Below, in pieces: positions 42,402-49,213 of a DNA stretch of 64,000 bases. The stretch spans positions 310,001 to 374,000 of the forward strand of contig NZ_ALBQ01000011.1 of assembly GCF_000282895.1 (NCBI RefSeq). Direction: 5' to 3'. Below the pieces are notes generated by a model. The model was not told the DNA's origin. It searched no databases and saw only the letters and a list, made by a program, of their open reading frames with translations. Positions within the stretch are counted from its first letter, which is position 1. Each line of letters opens with the position of its first letter. Source of the DNA: Sphingomonas sp. ATCC 31555. GTDB taxonomy: Bacteria > Pseudomonadota > Alphaproteobacteria > Sphingomonadales > Sphingomonadaceae. The position numbers were made by a program, and so were the translations under genes.

Positions 42402-42677
42402 TTAGATCCGGTTCTTGTCGCGCAGCTTCTCGATCTCGTGGTCGAGCCGCAGGCTGTTTTCATTGTCGGTGATGACGCGCTCGAGCACCTGGACGCGCTC
42501 CTTGAGGGCGCGGATCTCGTCGCGTAGGCGGTCGGCCTCGAACTTCTCGGCCGGGTCTCGGCTCGCAAGCCCTTCAAGCCTGCCATCCCGGCCCTTGACC
42601 ATGCCGTAGCGCGCCTGGAGAACCTTGCCGATCGTGATCACGACGATGATGGCCACGACCATTTCGAACGGGTTCAT
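42402..42677 (-). CDS. PspB-like membrane/coiled-coil protein (psp cluster, copy 4)
   Basis: A 91-residue protein: short N-terminal membrane helix (about 5-20, MVVAIIVVITIGKVLQA), then RYGMVKGRDGR, then a long coiled coil with EIRALKERVQVLERVITD and LRLDHEIEKLRDKNRI. The ERVQVLER core is identical in the copy at 42874. The layout (one helix, then coiled coil) is that of PspB, but the sequence is not classic PspB. It is 24 bases before the next gene. Confidence 0.75.
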   Translation of the reverse strand: MNPFEMVVAIIVVITIGKVLQARYGMVKGRDGRLEGLASRDPAEKFEADRLRDEIRALKERVQVLERVITDNENSLRLDHEIEKLRDKNRI

Positions 42678-42712
42678 TGCACCTTACTCCCCTAGTCGGC
42701 GCACGTGGCGCC

Positions 42713-42835
42713 TCAATTCCCTGCTTGCGATGCCTGGGCGGCGCGCAGGGCGCGGCGGCGGGGGCGATCGCGGCTTTCAGCGAGGGCAATAGCTCCCCCG
42801 CACAGTGCGGCAAGCACTGCGAGCATGACAATCAT
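42713..42835 (-). CDS. 40-residue membrane peptide (psp cluster)
   Basis: A short ORF with a ribosome site (AAGGAAATTTCG). One hydrophobic helix (MIVMLAVLAALCGGAIALAE) is followed by an Arg-rich tail (SRDRPRRRALRAAQASQAGN). It lies between two PspB-like genes with normal operon spacing (38 and 35 bases). Function unknown; it lacks the coiled-coil signature. Confidence 0.6.
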   Translation of the reverse strand: MIVMLAVLAALCGGAIALAESRDRPRRRALRAAQASQAGN

Positions 42836-42873
42836 CGAAATTTCCTTGCTTAGAAGAAGGTGGGAACGTTTCT

Positions 42874-43140
42874 TCAGTTCAGCGGCGCGTCGCGCAGCTT
42901 CTCGATCTCTTCGGCGAGGCCCATGCCACGGTCGGTGAGGATCCGCTCGAGCACCTGGACCCGCTGTTCCAGCCGCGCCGTCTGGGCGGCGTATTGGGCA
43001 GCCTTTTCCGCGGTCATCTGGGCTTCGATTTCCATGCGGCGCTCCCACAGCTTGAACAGCGGGCGGAAGAAGACACCGCCGATGATCGCTACCAGGCCGC
43101 AGCTGATGCCGAGAATGGGGATCAGGATCGGGGAAAGCAT
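42874..43140 (-). CDS. PspB-like membrane/coiled-coil protein (psp cluster, copy 3)
   Basis: An 88-residue protein: membrane helix (ILIPILGISCGLVAIIGGVF), a basic FRPLFKLWERRMEIEAQ linker, then a coiled coil with ARLEQRVQVLERILTD and a conserved ending LAEEIEKLRDAPLN. The RPLFK...ER linker resembles the juxtamembrane region of PspB. It shares RVQVLER and EIEKLRD with the copy at 42402. Confidence 0.78.
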   Translation of the reverse strand: MLSPILIPILGISCGLVAIIGGVFFRPLFKLWERRMEIEAQMTAEKAAQYAAQTARLEQRVQVLERILTDRGMGLAEEIEKLRDAPLN

Positions 43141-43154
43141 GGTTTGCGTTCCTT

Positions 43155-43484
43155 TCAGTTCGAGCGGGTGCGGAGCGCTTCGATCTCGCGATCGAGCAGG
43201 TGCGCGCCGCCGGTCACGATGCGTTCGACATTGGCCAGCCGATCCTTGACCGAGCCGAGCTCGGCGCGCAGCTGGGCGTTTTCCTGGCTGAGCAGCTTGA
43301 TCCGCTCGATCGCCTCGTCATCTCGCTTGGGATAGACGGCTTTGCCCCAGCTATTTTCCAGCGGGTAGCCGTTCTTGATCCGCAGCCAAGTGGTGAACAG
43401 CCAGCCTATCGTGCCCAGAAAACCCAGGCCAATTCCCGCCAGGATGATCCAAGGAAGGAAGGGGGCGAGTTGCAGTTCGATCAT
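43155..43484 (-). CDS. PspB-like membrane/coiled-coil protein (psp cluster, copy 2)
   Basis: A 109-residue protein: N-terminal membrane helix (WIILAGIGLGFLGTIGWLF), a TTWLRIKNGYPLENSWGK segment, then a coiled coil with GSVKDRLANVERIVTG and the ending LLDREIEALRTRSN. The WLRIKNGYPLE segment aligns with WIRAKHGYSIS of the copy at 43502, so these two are the closest pair. Confidence 0.78.
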   Translation of the reverse strand: MIELQLAPFLPWIILAGIGLGFLGTIGWLFTTWLRIKNGYPLENSWGKAVYPKRDDEAIERIKLLSQENAQLRAELGSVKDRLANVERIVTGGAHLLDREIEALRTRSN

Positions 43485-43501
43485 GGTGTGTCTCCCTGAA
43501 C

Positions 43502-43795
43502 TCAGCGCAGCGCGTCGATAGCGCGGGCGGTGCGCTCGGCGGGTTCGGTGGCGATCCGCTCGAGCACGGCGATCCGGTCTTCCAGCCGGCTGATCTGGCC
43601 CGCGAGCCGTTCGTTCTCGGCTACCAGCAGGGCGATCTTGCGGGCGGCATCCGGATCGGCCTTGTCGATGTTCGCCCCGAAATCGTCGCTGATCGAATAG
43701 CCGTGCTTGGCACGGATCCAGTTGTTCACGACCCAGCCAATGGTCGAGATCGCGACGATGGCGATCACGAAGCCGGGGCCACTCAACCAGTTCAT
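43502..43795 (-). CDS. PspB-like membrane/coiled-coil protein (psp cluster, copy 1)
   Basis: A 97-residue protein: membrane helix (GFVIAIVAISTIGWVV), NNWIRAKHGYSISDDFG, then a coiled coil with ISRLEDRIAVLERIATE and the ending TARAIDALR. It follows pspC by 30 bases. The RLEDRIAVLERI core is also close to LEDRLNTVERII of the genuine PspB in the same operon, supporting duplication from a PspB-like ancestor. Confidence 0.78.
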   Translation of the reverse strand: MNWLSGPGFVIAIVAISTIGWVVNNWIRAKHGYSISDDFGANIDKADPDAARKIALLVAENERLAGQISRLEDRIAVLERIATEPAERTARAIDALR

Positions 43796-43825
43796 TGTCT
43801 GCCTCCCAGTTGACTGCCGGCGCGG

Positions 43826-44197
43826 TTAGCGCAGGCTGTCTATTTCGTCAGCGAGCCGGGTGTTGCGGCTCGTGTAGAACATCTCGATGTCAGCCAGCCG
43901 ACGATCGATGTCGCGAAACTTCGAGCGGACCTCCGCAGTCGAGCGCTTCGGGCTCGACCGCACGCCCTGCCAGAAGCGTTCGTCTTCCGGCGTGTCGTAG
44001 AGGCCTACGGGCTTGGGGTTCGCGATCCAGGCGATCACGAAGTAGCCGAGGGCGACCCAGCCGGTGGCGATGGTGAGCAGCACGGTGGCCACCCGGATCC
44101 AGGTGACATCGATCCCGGTATAATCGGCCAAGCCAGCGCAGACGCCCATGAACTTGCGGTTTTGTCTGTCGAGGTAGAATTTCGTACGAGCGGACAT
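43826..44197 (-). CDS. pspC: PspC domain protein with coiled-coil extension
   Basis: Membrane sensor partner of the phage-shock system, 123 residues. The PspC domain occupies about 5-62: KFYLDRQNRKFMGVCAGLAD, then ATVLLTIATGWVALGYFVIA as the membrane helix. The C-terminal 45 residues form an extra helix KFRDIDRRLADIEMFYTS ending RLADEIDSLR, the same kind of ending as in the downstream PspB-like genes. It starts one base after pspB ends. Confidence 0.92.
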   Translation of the reverse strand: MSARTKFYLDRQNRKFMGVCAGLADYTGIDVTWIRVATVLLTIATGWVALGYFVIAWIANPKPVGLYDTPEDERFWQGVRSSPKRSTAEVRSKFRDIDRRLADIEMFYTSRNTRLADEIDSLR

Positions 44198-44198
44198 C

Positions 44199-44471
44199 TC
44201 AGTTCCTCCGTGAAGGATCGTAAGGAGCCTGTTCGGGGCGTTGCGCCGAGAGCGGGCGATAGTCGGGATTGTCGGCGGCGATGATCCGTTCGACCGTGTT
44301 TAGCCGGTCTTCCAGCATACGCGCCGTACGATACAGGTCATCGAGCAGGTTCTCATCTTCCCGGGTTATCGTCCCGGCCTGCTTCCACTTGGTGACATAG
44401 TGGAAGACCAGCCAGGGCAGTCCGATAAAGAGGATGGCGCAGACGAGGACCGGAATGAGAACCTCTTCCAC
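44199..44471 (-). CDS. pspB: Phage shock protein B
   Basis: A 90-residue PspB: N-terminal membrane helix (LIPVLVCAILFIGLPWLVF), HYVTKWKQAG basic linker, and the coiled coil DDLYRTARMLEDRLNTVERI typical of PspB. A polar tail (PLSAQRPEQAPYDPSRRN) extends beyond. With PspC it senses inner-membrane damage and draws PspA away from PspF. It starts three bases after pspA ends. Confidence 0.93.
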   Translation of the reverse strand: MEEVLIPVLVCAILFIGLPWLVFHYVTKWKQAGTITREDENLLDDLYRTARMLEDRLNTVERIIAADNPDYRPLSAQRPEQAPYDPSRRN

Positions 44472-44474
44472 CGA

Positions 44475-45143
44475 TTATACTCCCTTACTCAGCCGCGCCT
44501 TGAGCGCTTCGAGTTCGGCGTCGACCTTCTCCGACGAACGGAGCTCGGCGATTTCCTCTTCAAGCGTCTTCGGGTTGCCGCCCAGACCCATCGCATCGGC
44601 ACGACCTTCGGCCAGGTCGACGCGGCGTTCCAGGATGTCGAACCGCGAAAAGGCGTCCTGCATCTTCGCGCCGTTCGTCATTTCGCGCAACTTGGCGCGA
44701 TTGTTGGCGCTTTCCAGTCGAGCGACGATCGAGTTCTGGCGCACCCGCGCCTCGCGTAGCTTGTTCTGCAGCTTGTTGATGTCCTCTTCCGAAGCGCGCA
44801 GCGCGTCGTCGAGCACAGCGATTTCCTGCTGCAGCTGGTCGCACATGTCAGCGGCCTTCTGTTTTTCAACCAGAGCGGCCTTGGCGAGATCCTCGCGATC
44901 TTTGGAAAGCGCCAGTTCGGCCTTTTCGGTCCAGCTTTCCTGAAGCTTTTCCAACTTGGCGATGTGGCGACGCATTTCCTTCTGGTCCGCAATGGTGCGG
45001 GCGGCACTGGCGCGAACCTCTACCAGCGTTTCTTCCATCTCGAGGATGATCATGCGGACCATCTTCGCCGGATCCTCGGCCTTGTCGAGCAGGTCGGTAA
45101 CGTTGGCGGCGATGATGTCGCGGGTTCGCGAAAAGATACCCAT
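44475..45143 (-). CDS. pspA: Phage shock protein A
   Basis: PspA/IM30 family membrane-binding protein of 222 residues. The N-terminal amphipathic helix GIFSRTRDIIAANVTDLLDK, the PspF-contacting hairpin region with PAKMVRMIILEMEETLVEVR, and the long coiled coil (about 25-200) are present. It binds PspF as a repressor and coats stressed membranes as an effector. GAAGGAGC precedes the ATG. It follows a 35-residue gene and two strong hairpins. Confidence 0.96.
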   Translation of the reverse strand: MGIFSRTRDIIAANVTDLLDKAEDPAKMVRMIILEMEETLVEVRASAARTIADQKEMRRHIAKLEKLQESWTEKAELALSKDREDLAKAALVEKQKAADMCDQLQQEIAVLDDALRASEEDINKLQNKLREARVRQNSIVARLESANNRAKLREMTNGAKMQDAFSRFDILERRVDLAEGRADAMGLGGNPKTLEEEIAELRSSEKVDAELEALKARLSKGV

Positions 45144-45172
45144 GATGTGCGCTCCTTCGTGTTTTTGTGGGT

Positions 45173-45235
45173 GCCGCCGGAAGGGATGGGGGCCCTTCCG
45201 GCGGCCCCGGCATCCCGAGGGATGGGATGCCGGGG
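45173..45235 (-). repeat. Two tandem strong hairpins between the first psp gene and pspA
   Basis: GCCGCCGGAAGGG with CCCTTCCGGCGGC (45173-45205) and CCCCGGCATCCC with GGGATGCCGGGG (45205-45235) abut each other. On the transcribed strand no T run follows either. They may protect or process the mRNA so that the first gene and pspA are expressed differently. Confidence 0.7.
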
Positions 45236-45252
45236 AGACCTCGTGTGCCGCC

Positions 45253-45360
45253 TCAGGCGATCGCCGGGGCCACCGCGCCTGCCATCAGAACGGCGCTGGC
45301 AAGGAAGGCGAGGGAAACCGCCAGGAAGGCGTTGCGGAGGGTGTTGATCTGGTTGGTCAT
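45253..45360 (-). CDS. 35-residue membrane peptide, first gene of the psp operon
   Basis: A short ORF whose ATG (45360) is the first after the sigma-54 promoter, with AGGAACACCGATC upstream. The product has a polar start (MTNQINTLRNA) and one hydrophobic helix (FLAVSLAFLASAVLMAGAVA) ending PAIA. It could be a tiny membrane protein or a signal-like peptide. Function unknown. Confidence 0.6.
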   Translation of the reverse strand: MTNQINTLRNAFLAVSLAFLASAVLMAGAVAPAIA

Positions 45361-45424
45361 GATCGGTGTTCCTGAACCTTGGTAGGTTGAAGTTGCTGCC
45401 CGTCATCGGGCTTGCTTCCATCAA

Positions 45425-45440
45425 TGCAGGAGGCGTGCCA
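45425..45440 (-). promoter_or_regulatory. Sigma-54 promoter of the psp operon
   Basis: On the minus strand the site reads TGGCACGCCTCCTGCA, with GG and GC exactly ten bases apart, matching the -24/-12 consensus TGGCACG-N4-TTGCA with one mismatch. Transcription would start near 45414, about 55 bases before the first small gene. It faces pspF, whose product is a sigma-54 activator. Confidence 0.88.
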
Positions 45441-45492
45441 ACTTCTGAAAAACGCGAAAATGCGCCATTTTCCTACCGATACAATATGCCGG

Positions 45493-45513
45493 TTGGCAAA
45501 AACCCCTTGCCAA
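45493..45513. promoter_or_regulatory. Candidate PspF enhancer site
   Basis: A perfect inverted repeat TTGGCAA, seven bases, TTGCCAA lies 55-90 bases upstream of the sigma-54 promoter, the normal place for an upstream activating sequence. A further half site (AAGTTGG) follows. It is also close to the pspF start at 45543, so it may autoregulate pspF. Confidence 0.7.
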
Positions 45514-45542
45514 AAGTTGGGAAAATTCACCAATGATAGGGC

Positions 45543-46583
45543 ATGGACCGCACGACCCAAGTTATCGGAGAATCTTCCGCGTTTTTGGATGCGCTGGAAC
45601 GCGCAAGCCGCGCGGCGCAGCTTGACCGCCCTGTGCTGGTGATCGGCGAGCGCGGGACCGGCAAGGAACTCGTCGCAGAACGTCTCCACCGCCTCAGCCC
45701 GCGCTGGGATCAGCCGCTAGTAACAATGAACTGCGCAGCGCTCCCCGAAACGCTGATCGAAGCCGAACTGTTCGGCCATGAGGCCGGTGCGTTCACCGGC
45801 GCTACGAAGGCACGGACCGGGCGGTTCGAAGAAGCCGACGGCGGCACGCTGTTCCTCGACGAACTCGGCACTCTTTCCATGGGGGCGCAAGAGCGACTCC
45901 TGCGCGCAGTGGAATATGGCGAGGTGACACGGATCGGATCCTCGCGCCCGATCCGCGTCGACGTGCGGATCGTTGGCGCTACCAATGAGAACCTGCCGCA
46001 CCGGGTGGAAAAGGGGACTTTCCGCGCCGATCTTCTCGATCGCCTCAGTTTCGAGGTCGTCACTCTGCCGCCGCTGCGGCATCGTGGCGGCGATGTGGAG
46101 GTGCTCGCTGAATTCTACGGGCGGCGCATGGCTTCCGAGCTGGGGTGGCAGGATTGGCCCGGATGGGGACCGAACGCGCTCGATGCGCTGCTTTCCTATG
46201 ACTGGCCAGGCAATGTCCGGGAACTGCGCAATGTCGTAGAGCGCGCAGTGTATCGCTGGGAGCAGGGTGGGCCGATCGATCGGATCGAAATCGACCCATT
46301 CGCCTCGCCCTATCGGCCGCGGCCCATGGCGTCGTCGATGAGCCCGGTGGAAAAACCGGCCGAGGCGGCAGTGCCTGCCGCACCTGCACCGACAATGTCG
46401 GAGCCGGCGGAGTTGAGCGGCGATTTCAAGACGCGCGTGGCGCGGTTTGAGAAGCAGTTATTGTCCCAAGCGCTGGCCGAGCATCGCTTCAACCAGCGCG
46501 CGACAGCCGAGGCGCTGGGGCTTACCTATGATCAGCTGCGGCACGCACTGCGACGGCACGATTTGCTGGGCGCCGGAGGATAG
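45543..46583 (+). CDS. pspF: Phage shock operon transcriptional activator PspF
   Basis: Sigma-54 activator of 346 residues with no N-terminal receiver or sensor domain, as for PspF. Walker A is VIGERGTGKELVAERLH, the sigma-54-contact loop is EAGAFTGATKARTGRFEEA, Walker B is GGTLFLDELGTLS and the arginine region is RLSFEVVTLPPLRHRGGDVE. The C-terminal Fis-type helix-turn-helix is NQRATAEALGLTYDQLRHAL. It is divergent from the psp operon and inhibited by PspA in the known system. Confidence 0.95.
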   Translation: MDRTTQVIGESSAFLDALERASRAAQLDRPVLVIGERGTGKELVAERLHRLSPRWDQPLVTMNCAALPETLIEAELFGHEAGAFTGATKARTGRFEEADGGTLFLDELGTLSMGAQERLLRAVEYGEVTRIGSSRPIRVDVRIVGATNENLPHRVEKGTFRADLLDRLSFEVVTLPPLRHRGGDVEVLAEFYGRRMASELGWQDWPGWGPNALDALLSYDWPGNVRELRNVVERAVYRWEQGGPIDRIEIDPFASPYRPRPMASSMSPVEKPAEAAVPAAPAPTMSEPAELSGDFKTRVARFEKQLLSQALAEHRFNQRATAEALGLTYDQLRHALRRHDLLGAGG

Positions 46584-46586
46584 GTT

Positions 46587-46603
46587 TTGCGAAACGTTCG
46601 CAA
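46587..46603. promoter_or_regulatory. Palindrome after pspF
   Basis: TTGCGAAACGTTCGCAA, arms of seven bases, lies just past the pspF stop and about 190 bases upstream of the esterase gene. It could be an operator; no regulator assigned. Confidence 0.4.
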
Positions 46604-46790
46604 CTAGATGTGCGAATGCTTAGCAATAACCGTTGATCGCGGGCAGTACTCTATCTGGAGCGACGCCAGCATGCGCTCGTTCGTCTTTCGCTGGCGCAGC
46701 AAACCTGCTATGCTCTCATCTGGTCGCAAGGCCGTCCAGCACCCGTCCATAGAAGGCGCTTGGCGGATCGTCCCAATCCGGGGGGTGAAG

Positions 46791-47801
46791 ATGCGAGCCC
46801 TTTTTCTTTGTTTACCAATGCTTGCGCTGCTCCGAGCGCCTGATGTCACCGCCCAGGAACTACCTACATTGGGTGCAGATCGGGCCAAGCTGTCCGTCTC
46901 CGGCCTGTCCTCGGGCGGCTTCATGGCGGTGCAATATGCTGTGGCCTTGTCGAGCGAAGTGATGGGCGTGGGCGTCGTCGCAGGCGGGCTATATAATTGC
47001 GGCGCCGCTTTTCCCATTTCGGTGATCTCTTCCTGCATGCAGCGCGCTTGGACCGCGCCCGCGAGCTGGTCCGCCGTAACCACTTTCTCCCGTGCCGGAT
47101 CGATCGACCCGGCTGAGAATATAGCGCGCCAGCGCGTCTATTTGTTCAGCGGCAGCGAGGATGCCGTGGTGGCGCCGGCGGTGGTGCGAACGCTGCTCAA
47201 TTTCTACGTCATGGCCGGCGTACCAGGCCAAGCGCTGCGCTATCGCGACGACGTGCCTGCCACTCACGCCTTCGTCTCTGCAAGTGTGGGCGGAAGGTGC
47301 GGAAAGACGAGTTCGAGCTATGTCGTTCGATGTTTCATCGCGGGGAAGCCCTACGACCAGCCGTATGAAATATTGAACCACATCTACGGACTAAAAGTGC
47401 GTGCCGCAGTAAGGCTGTCCGCCGCGCCGATGGCCTTTGACCAGCGGCCCTACGGCAGCGCGCAGGCGCTGATGGCGAATACCGGCTATGTCTTCATTCC
47501 CGCATCGTGCCGCAAGGCGGGAGCGGACTGCGCCGTGCACGTCGTGTTCCATGGCTGCATGCAGAGCGCCGACACGCTTGGCAGCGACATCATCTATCGC
47601 AGGCTGGGGTATAACCGCTGGGCTGATCGCAATGGCATCATCCTGCTCTATCCCCAAGTGAACCGGACGCTGCCGTTGCCAAATCCCTATGGCTGCTGGG
47701 ACTGGTGGGGCTATAGCCAATGGTTCGGTTTCCAGCTGCGGCACGCGCCGCAGATCGACACGGTACGCCGGATGGTAACTCGGCTGCAGCAAGCATCCTG
47801 A
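46791..47801 (+). CDS. Secreted PHB-depolymerase-like esterase
   Basis: Exported alpha/beta hydrolase of 336 residues. The ATG at 46791 has GGGGGTGAAG upstream and opens a signal peptide (MRALFLCLPMLALLRAP, cleaved near TAQ). The nucleophile elbow is SVSGLSSGGFMAVQYA, an Asp is in YLFSGSEDAVV and a His in VHVVFHGCMQSA, the arrangement of the extracellular polyhydroxybutyrate depolymerase family. Several cysteines suggest disulfides. Polymer versus small ester substrate cannot be told. Confidence 0.82.
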   Translation: MRALFLCLPMLALLRAPDVTAQELPTLGADRAKLSVSGLSSGGFMAVQYAVALSSEVMGVGVVAGGLYNCGAAFPISVISSCMQRAWTAPASWSAVTTFSRAGSIDPAENIARQRVYLFSGSEDAVVAPAVVRTLLNFYVMAGVPGQALRYRDDVPATHAFVSASVGGRCGKTSSSYVVRCFIAGKPYDQPYEILNHIYGLKVRAAVRLSAAPMAFDQRPYGSAQALMANTGYVFIPASCRKAGADCAVHVVFHGCMQSADTLGSDIIYRRLGYNRWADRNGIILLYPQVNRTLPLPNPYGCWDWWGYSQWFGFQLRHAPQIDTVRRMVTRLQQAS

Positions 47802-47804
47802 CAG

Positions 47805-48227
47805 CTATGCGGGGCCGCTACGAGCGGCGTCGCTGTCCGCCCGCCGGTTGTCGAACGCAGCGCGCGCGGCGTCGATCCGCTCCAGGTTGGCCGCAGCCCA
47901 GATCCACACGCCGCAAAATGCTTCCGCCAGCGTCCCGCCCAGATCGGTGAGCTTGTAATCGACCCGCGGCGGGATAATGGCATGGATGGTGCGGATCACC
48001 AGCCCGTCGCGCTCCATCTGGCGCAGCGTCTGGGTGAGCATCTTCTGGCTGATGCCCGGCACCGCCTTGCCGATCTGGGTGAAGCGCAACTCGCCCTGCT
48101 CGATCAGCGTTTCGAGGATCAGCATCGTCCATTTGTCGGCGACGCGGCCGATCACCTCGGTAACCAGCGCTTCCACGCGCGGGTCCATCTCCGGATAGTT
48201 GGCATGGGTGGTTGCGGCAGCGGGCAT
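47805..48227 (-). CDS. HxlR family transcriptional regulator
   Basis: Winged-helix regulator of 140 residues. The HxlR motif is seen as VIGRVADKWTMLILETLIEQ, FTQIGKAVPGISQKMLTQTL and RQMERDGLVIRTIHAIIPPR with VDYKLTDLGGTL. ATG at 48227 has GAGAGTGACCCG before it. It is divergent from the SDR gene; in the ~100 bases between them GGGTGC occurs twice as a direct repeat (near 48243 and 48263), a possible binding site. Confidence 0.9.
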   Translation of the reverse strand: MPAAATTHANYPEMDPRVEALVTEVIGRVADKWTMLILETLIEQGELRFTQIGKAVPGISQKMLTQTLRQMERDGLVIRTIHAIIPPRVDYKLTDLGGTLAEAFCGVWIWAAANLERIDAARAAFDNRRADSDAARSGPA

Positions 48228-48329
48228 CGGGTCACTCTCTTTTGGGTGCGTATAAATCTTTCGGGTGCCTTCTTTCGTCGGGAGCCTAGCGGCGTACATC
48301 GCCGCCAGCAATCAGCACTGGAGGCGATG

Positions 48330-49091
48330 ATGAAGACCCAAGGCAACACCATCCTGATCACCGGCGGCGGCTCGGGCATCGGCGCGGCGCTCGCGCACCG
48401 GTTCCATGATGCGGGGAATACCGTGATCGTCGCCGGGCGGCGGCGCGAGGCGCTGGAGGCGGCGTGCGAGGGGCGGGCGAACATGCACGCGCTGACGCTC
48501 GACGTGGAAACCGCCGCAGGCGTGGCGGATTTCGCCGAGCGGCTGCTGGCGGCGCATCCCGCCGTGAACGTCCTGATCAACAATGCCGGGATCATGCGGT
48601 TCGAGGCGCTCGACGCGAAGCGGGATCTCGCCGATGCCGAGGCGACCATCGCGACCAACCTGCTCGGGCCCATCCGGTTGATCGACGCGCTGGTCGAGCA
48701 TCTCGCGACGAGGCCCGACGCGGCGATCGTCAACGTCACCTCGGGGCTGGCCTTCGTGCCGCTCGTGACGACGCCGACCTACAACGCCACCAAGGCGGCG
48801 ATGCACAGCTACACCGTGTCGCTGCGCGCGGTGCTGGACGGGCGGGTGGAAGTGATCGAACTGGCGCCGCCGGCAGTGCAGACCGAACTCACCCCGGGGC
48901 AGAGCCAGCGGCCGGGCTACCAGCCGCTCGACGACTTCGCCGATGAGGTGATGGCGCTGTTCGGGCAGGTGCCGACGCCGACGGAAATCCTGGTCGAGCG
49001 GGTGCGGCCGCTGCGTTTCGCAGAGCGCGAGGGGCAGTTCGATGCGGTGCTGGCCCACCTGACCGCGATAGCGACGGCCCACTCGGGGTGA
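48330..49091 (+). CDS. SDR family oxidoreductase
   Basis: Short-chain dehydrogenase/reductase of 253 residues. The cofactor motif TILITGGGSGIGAALAHRF, INNAGIMRFEA, the catalytic Ser in VNVTSGLAFVPLV and Tyr-Lys in TYNATKAAMHSYTVS are all present. The Arg in AGRRREALE favours NADPH. GGAGG precedes the ATG at 48330 (an ATG lies three bases earlier). The pair with a divergent HxlR regulator usually means induced redox detoxification; substrate unknown. Confidence 0.92.
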   Translation: MKTQGNTILITGGGSGIGAALAHRFHDAGNTVIVAGRRREALEAACEGRANMHALTLDVETAAGVADFAERLLAAHPAVNVLINNAGIMRFEALDAKRDLADAEATIATNLLGPIRLIDALVEHLATRPDAAIVNVTSGLAFVPLVTTPTYNATKAAMHSYTVSLRAVLDGRVEVIELAPPAVQTELTPGQSQRPGYQPLDDFADEVMALFGQVPTPTEILVERVRPLRFAEREGQFDAVLAHLTAIATAHSG

Positions 49092-49099
49092 GTCCCCTT

Positions 49100-49124
49100 G
49101 ATCCTCCCCGTGCCGGGGAGGATC
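49100..49124. repeat. Perfect hairpin after the SDR gene
   Basis: GATCCTCCCCG and CGGGGAGGATC with a three-base loop, a full 11-base stem, eight bases after the SDR stop. Sequence resembles half of the CCCCTCC repeats elsewhere in the window. No T run. Confidence 0.6.
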
Positions 49125-49132
49125 TGACAGCA

Positions 49133-49169
49133 AAACGGCCGGGGATCGCTCCCCGGCCGTTTCGTTTTT
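49133..49169. terminator. Intrinsic terminator between SDR and DHS-like genes
   Basis: AAACGGCCGGGGA and TCCCCGGCCGTTT form a 13-base stem followed by CGTTTTTCC on the plus strand. It ends the SDR transcript and, with A-rich flank on the other side, probably the minus-strand gene too. Confidence 0.88.
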
Positions 49170-49213
49170 CCGGATGGGCCGTCTCAGGGCGAGCGGGGCT
49201 CGCTCCGTGCGGC

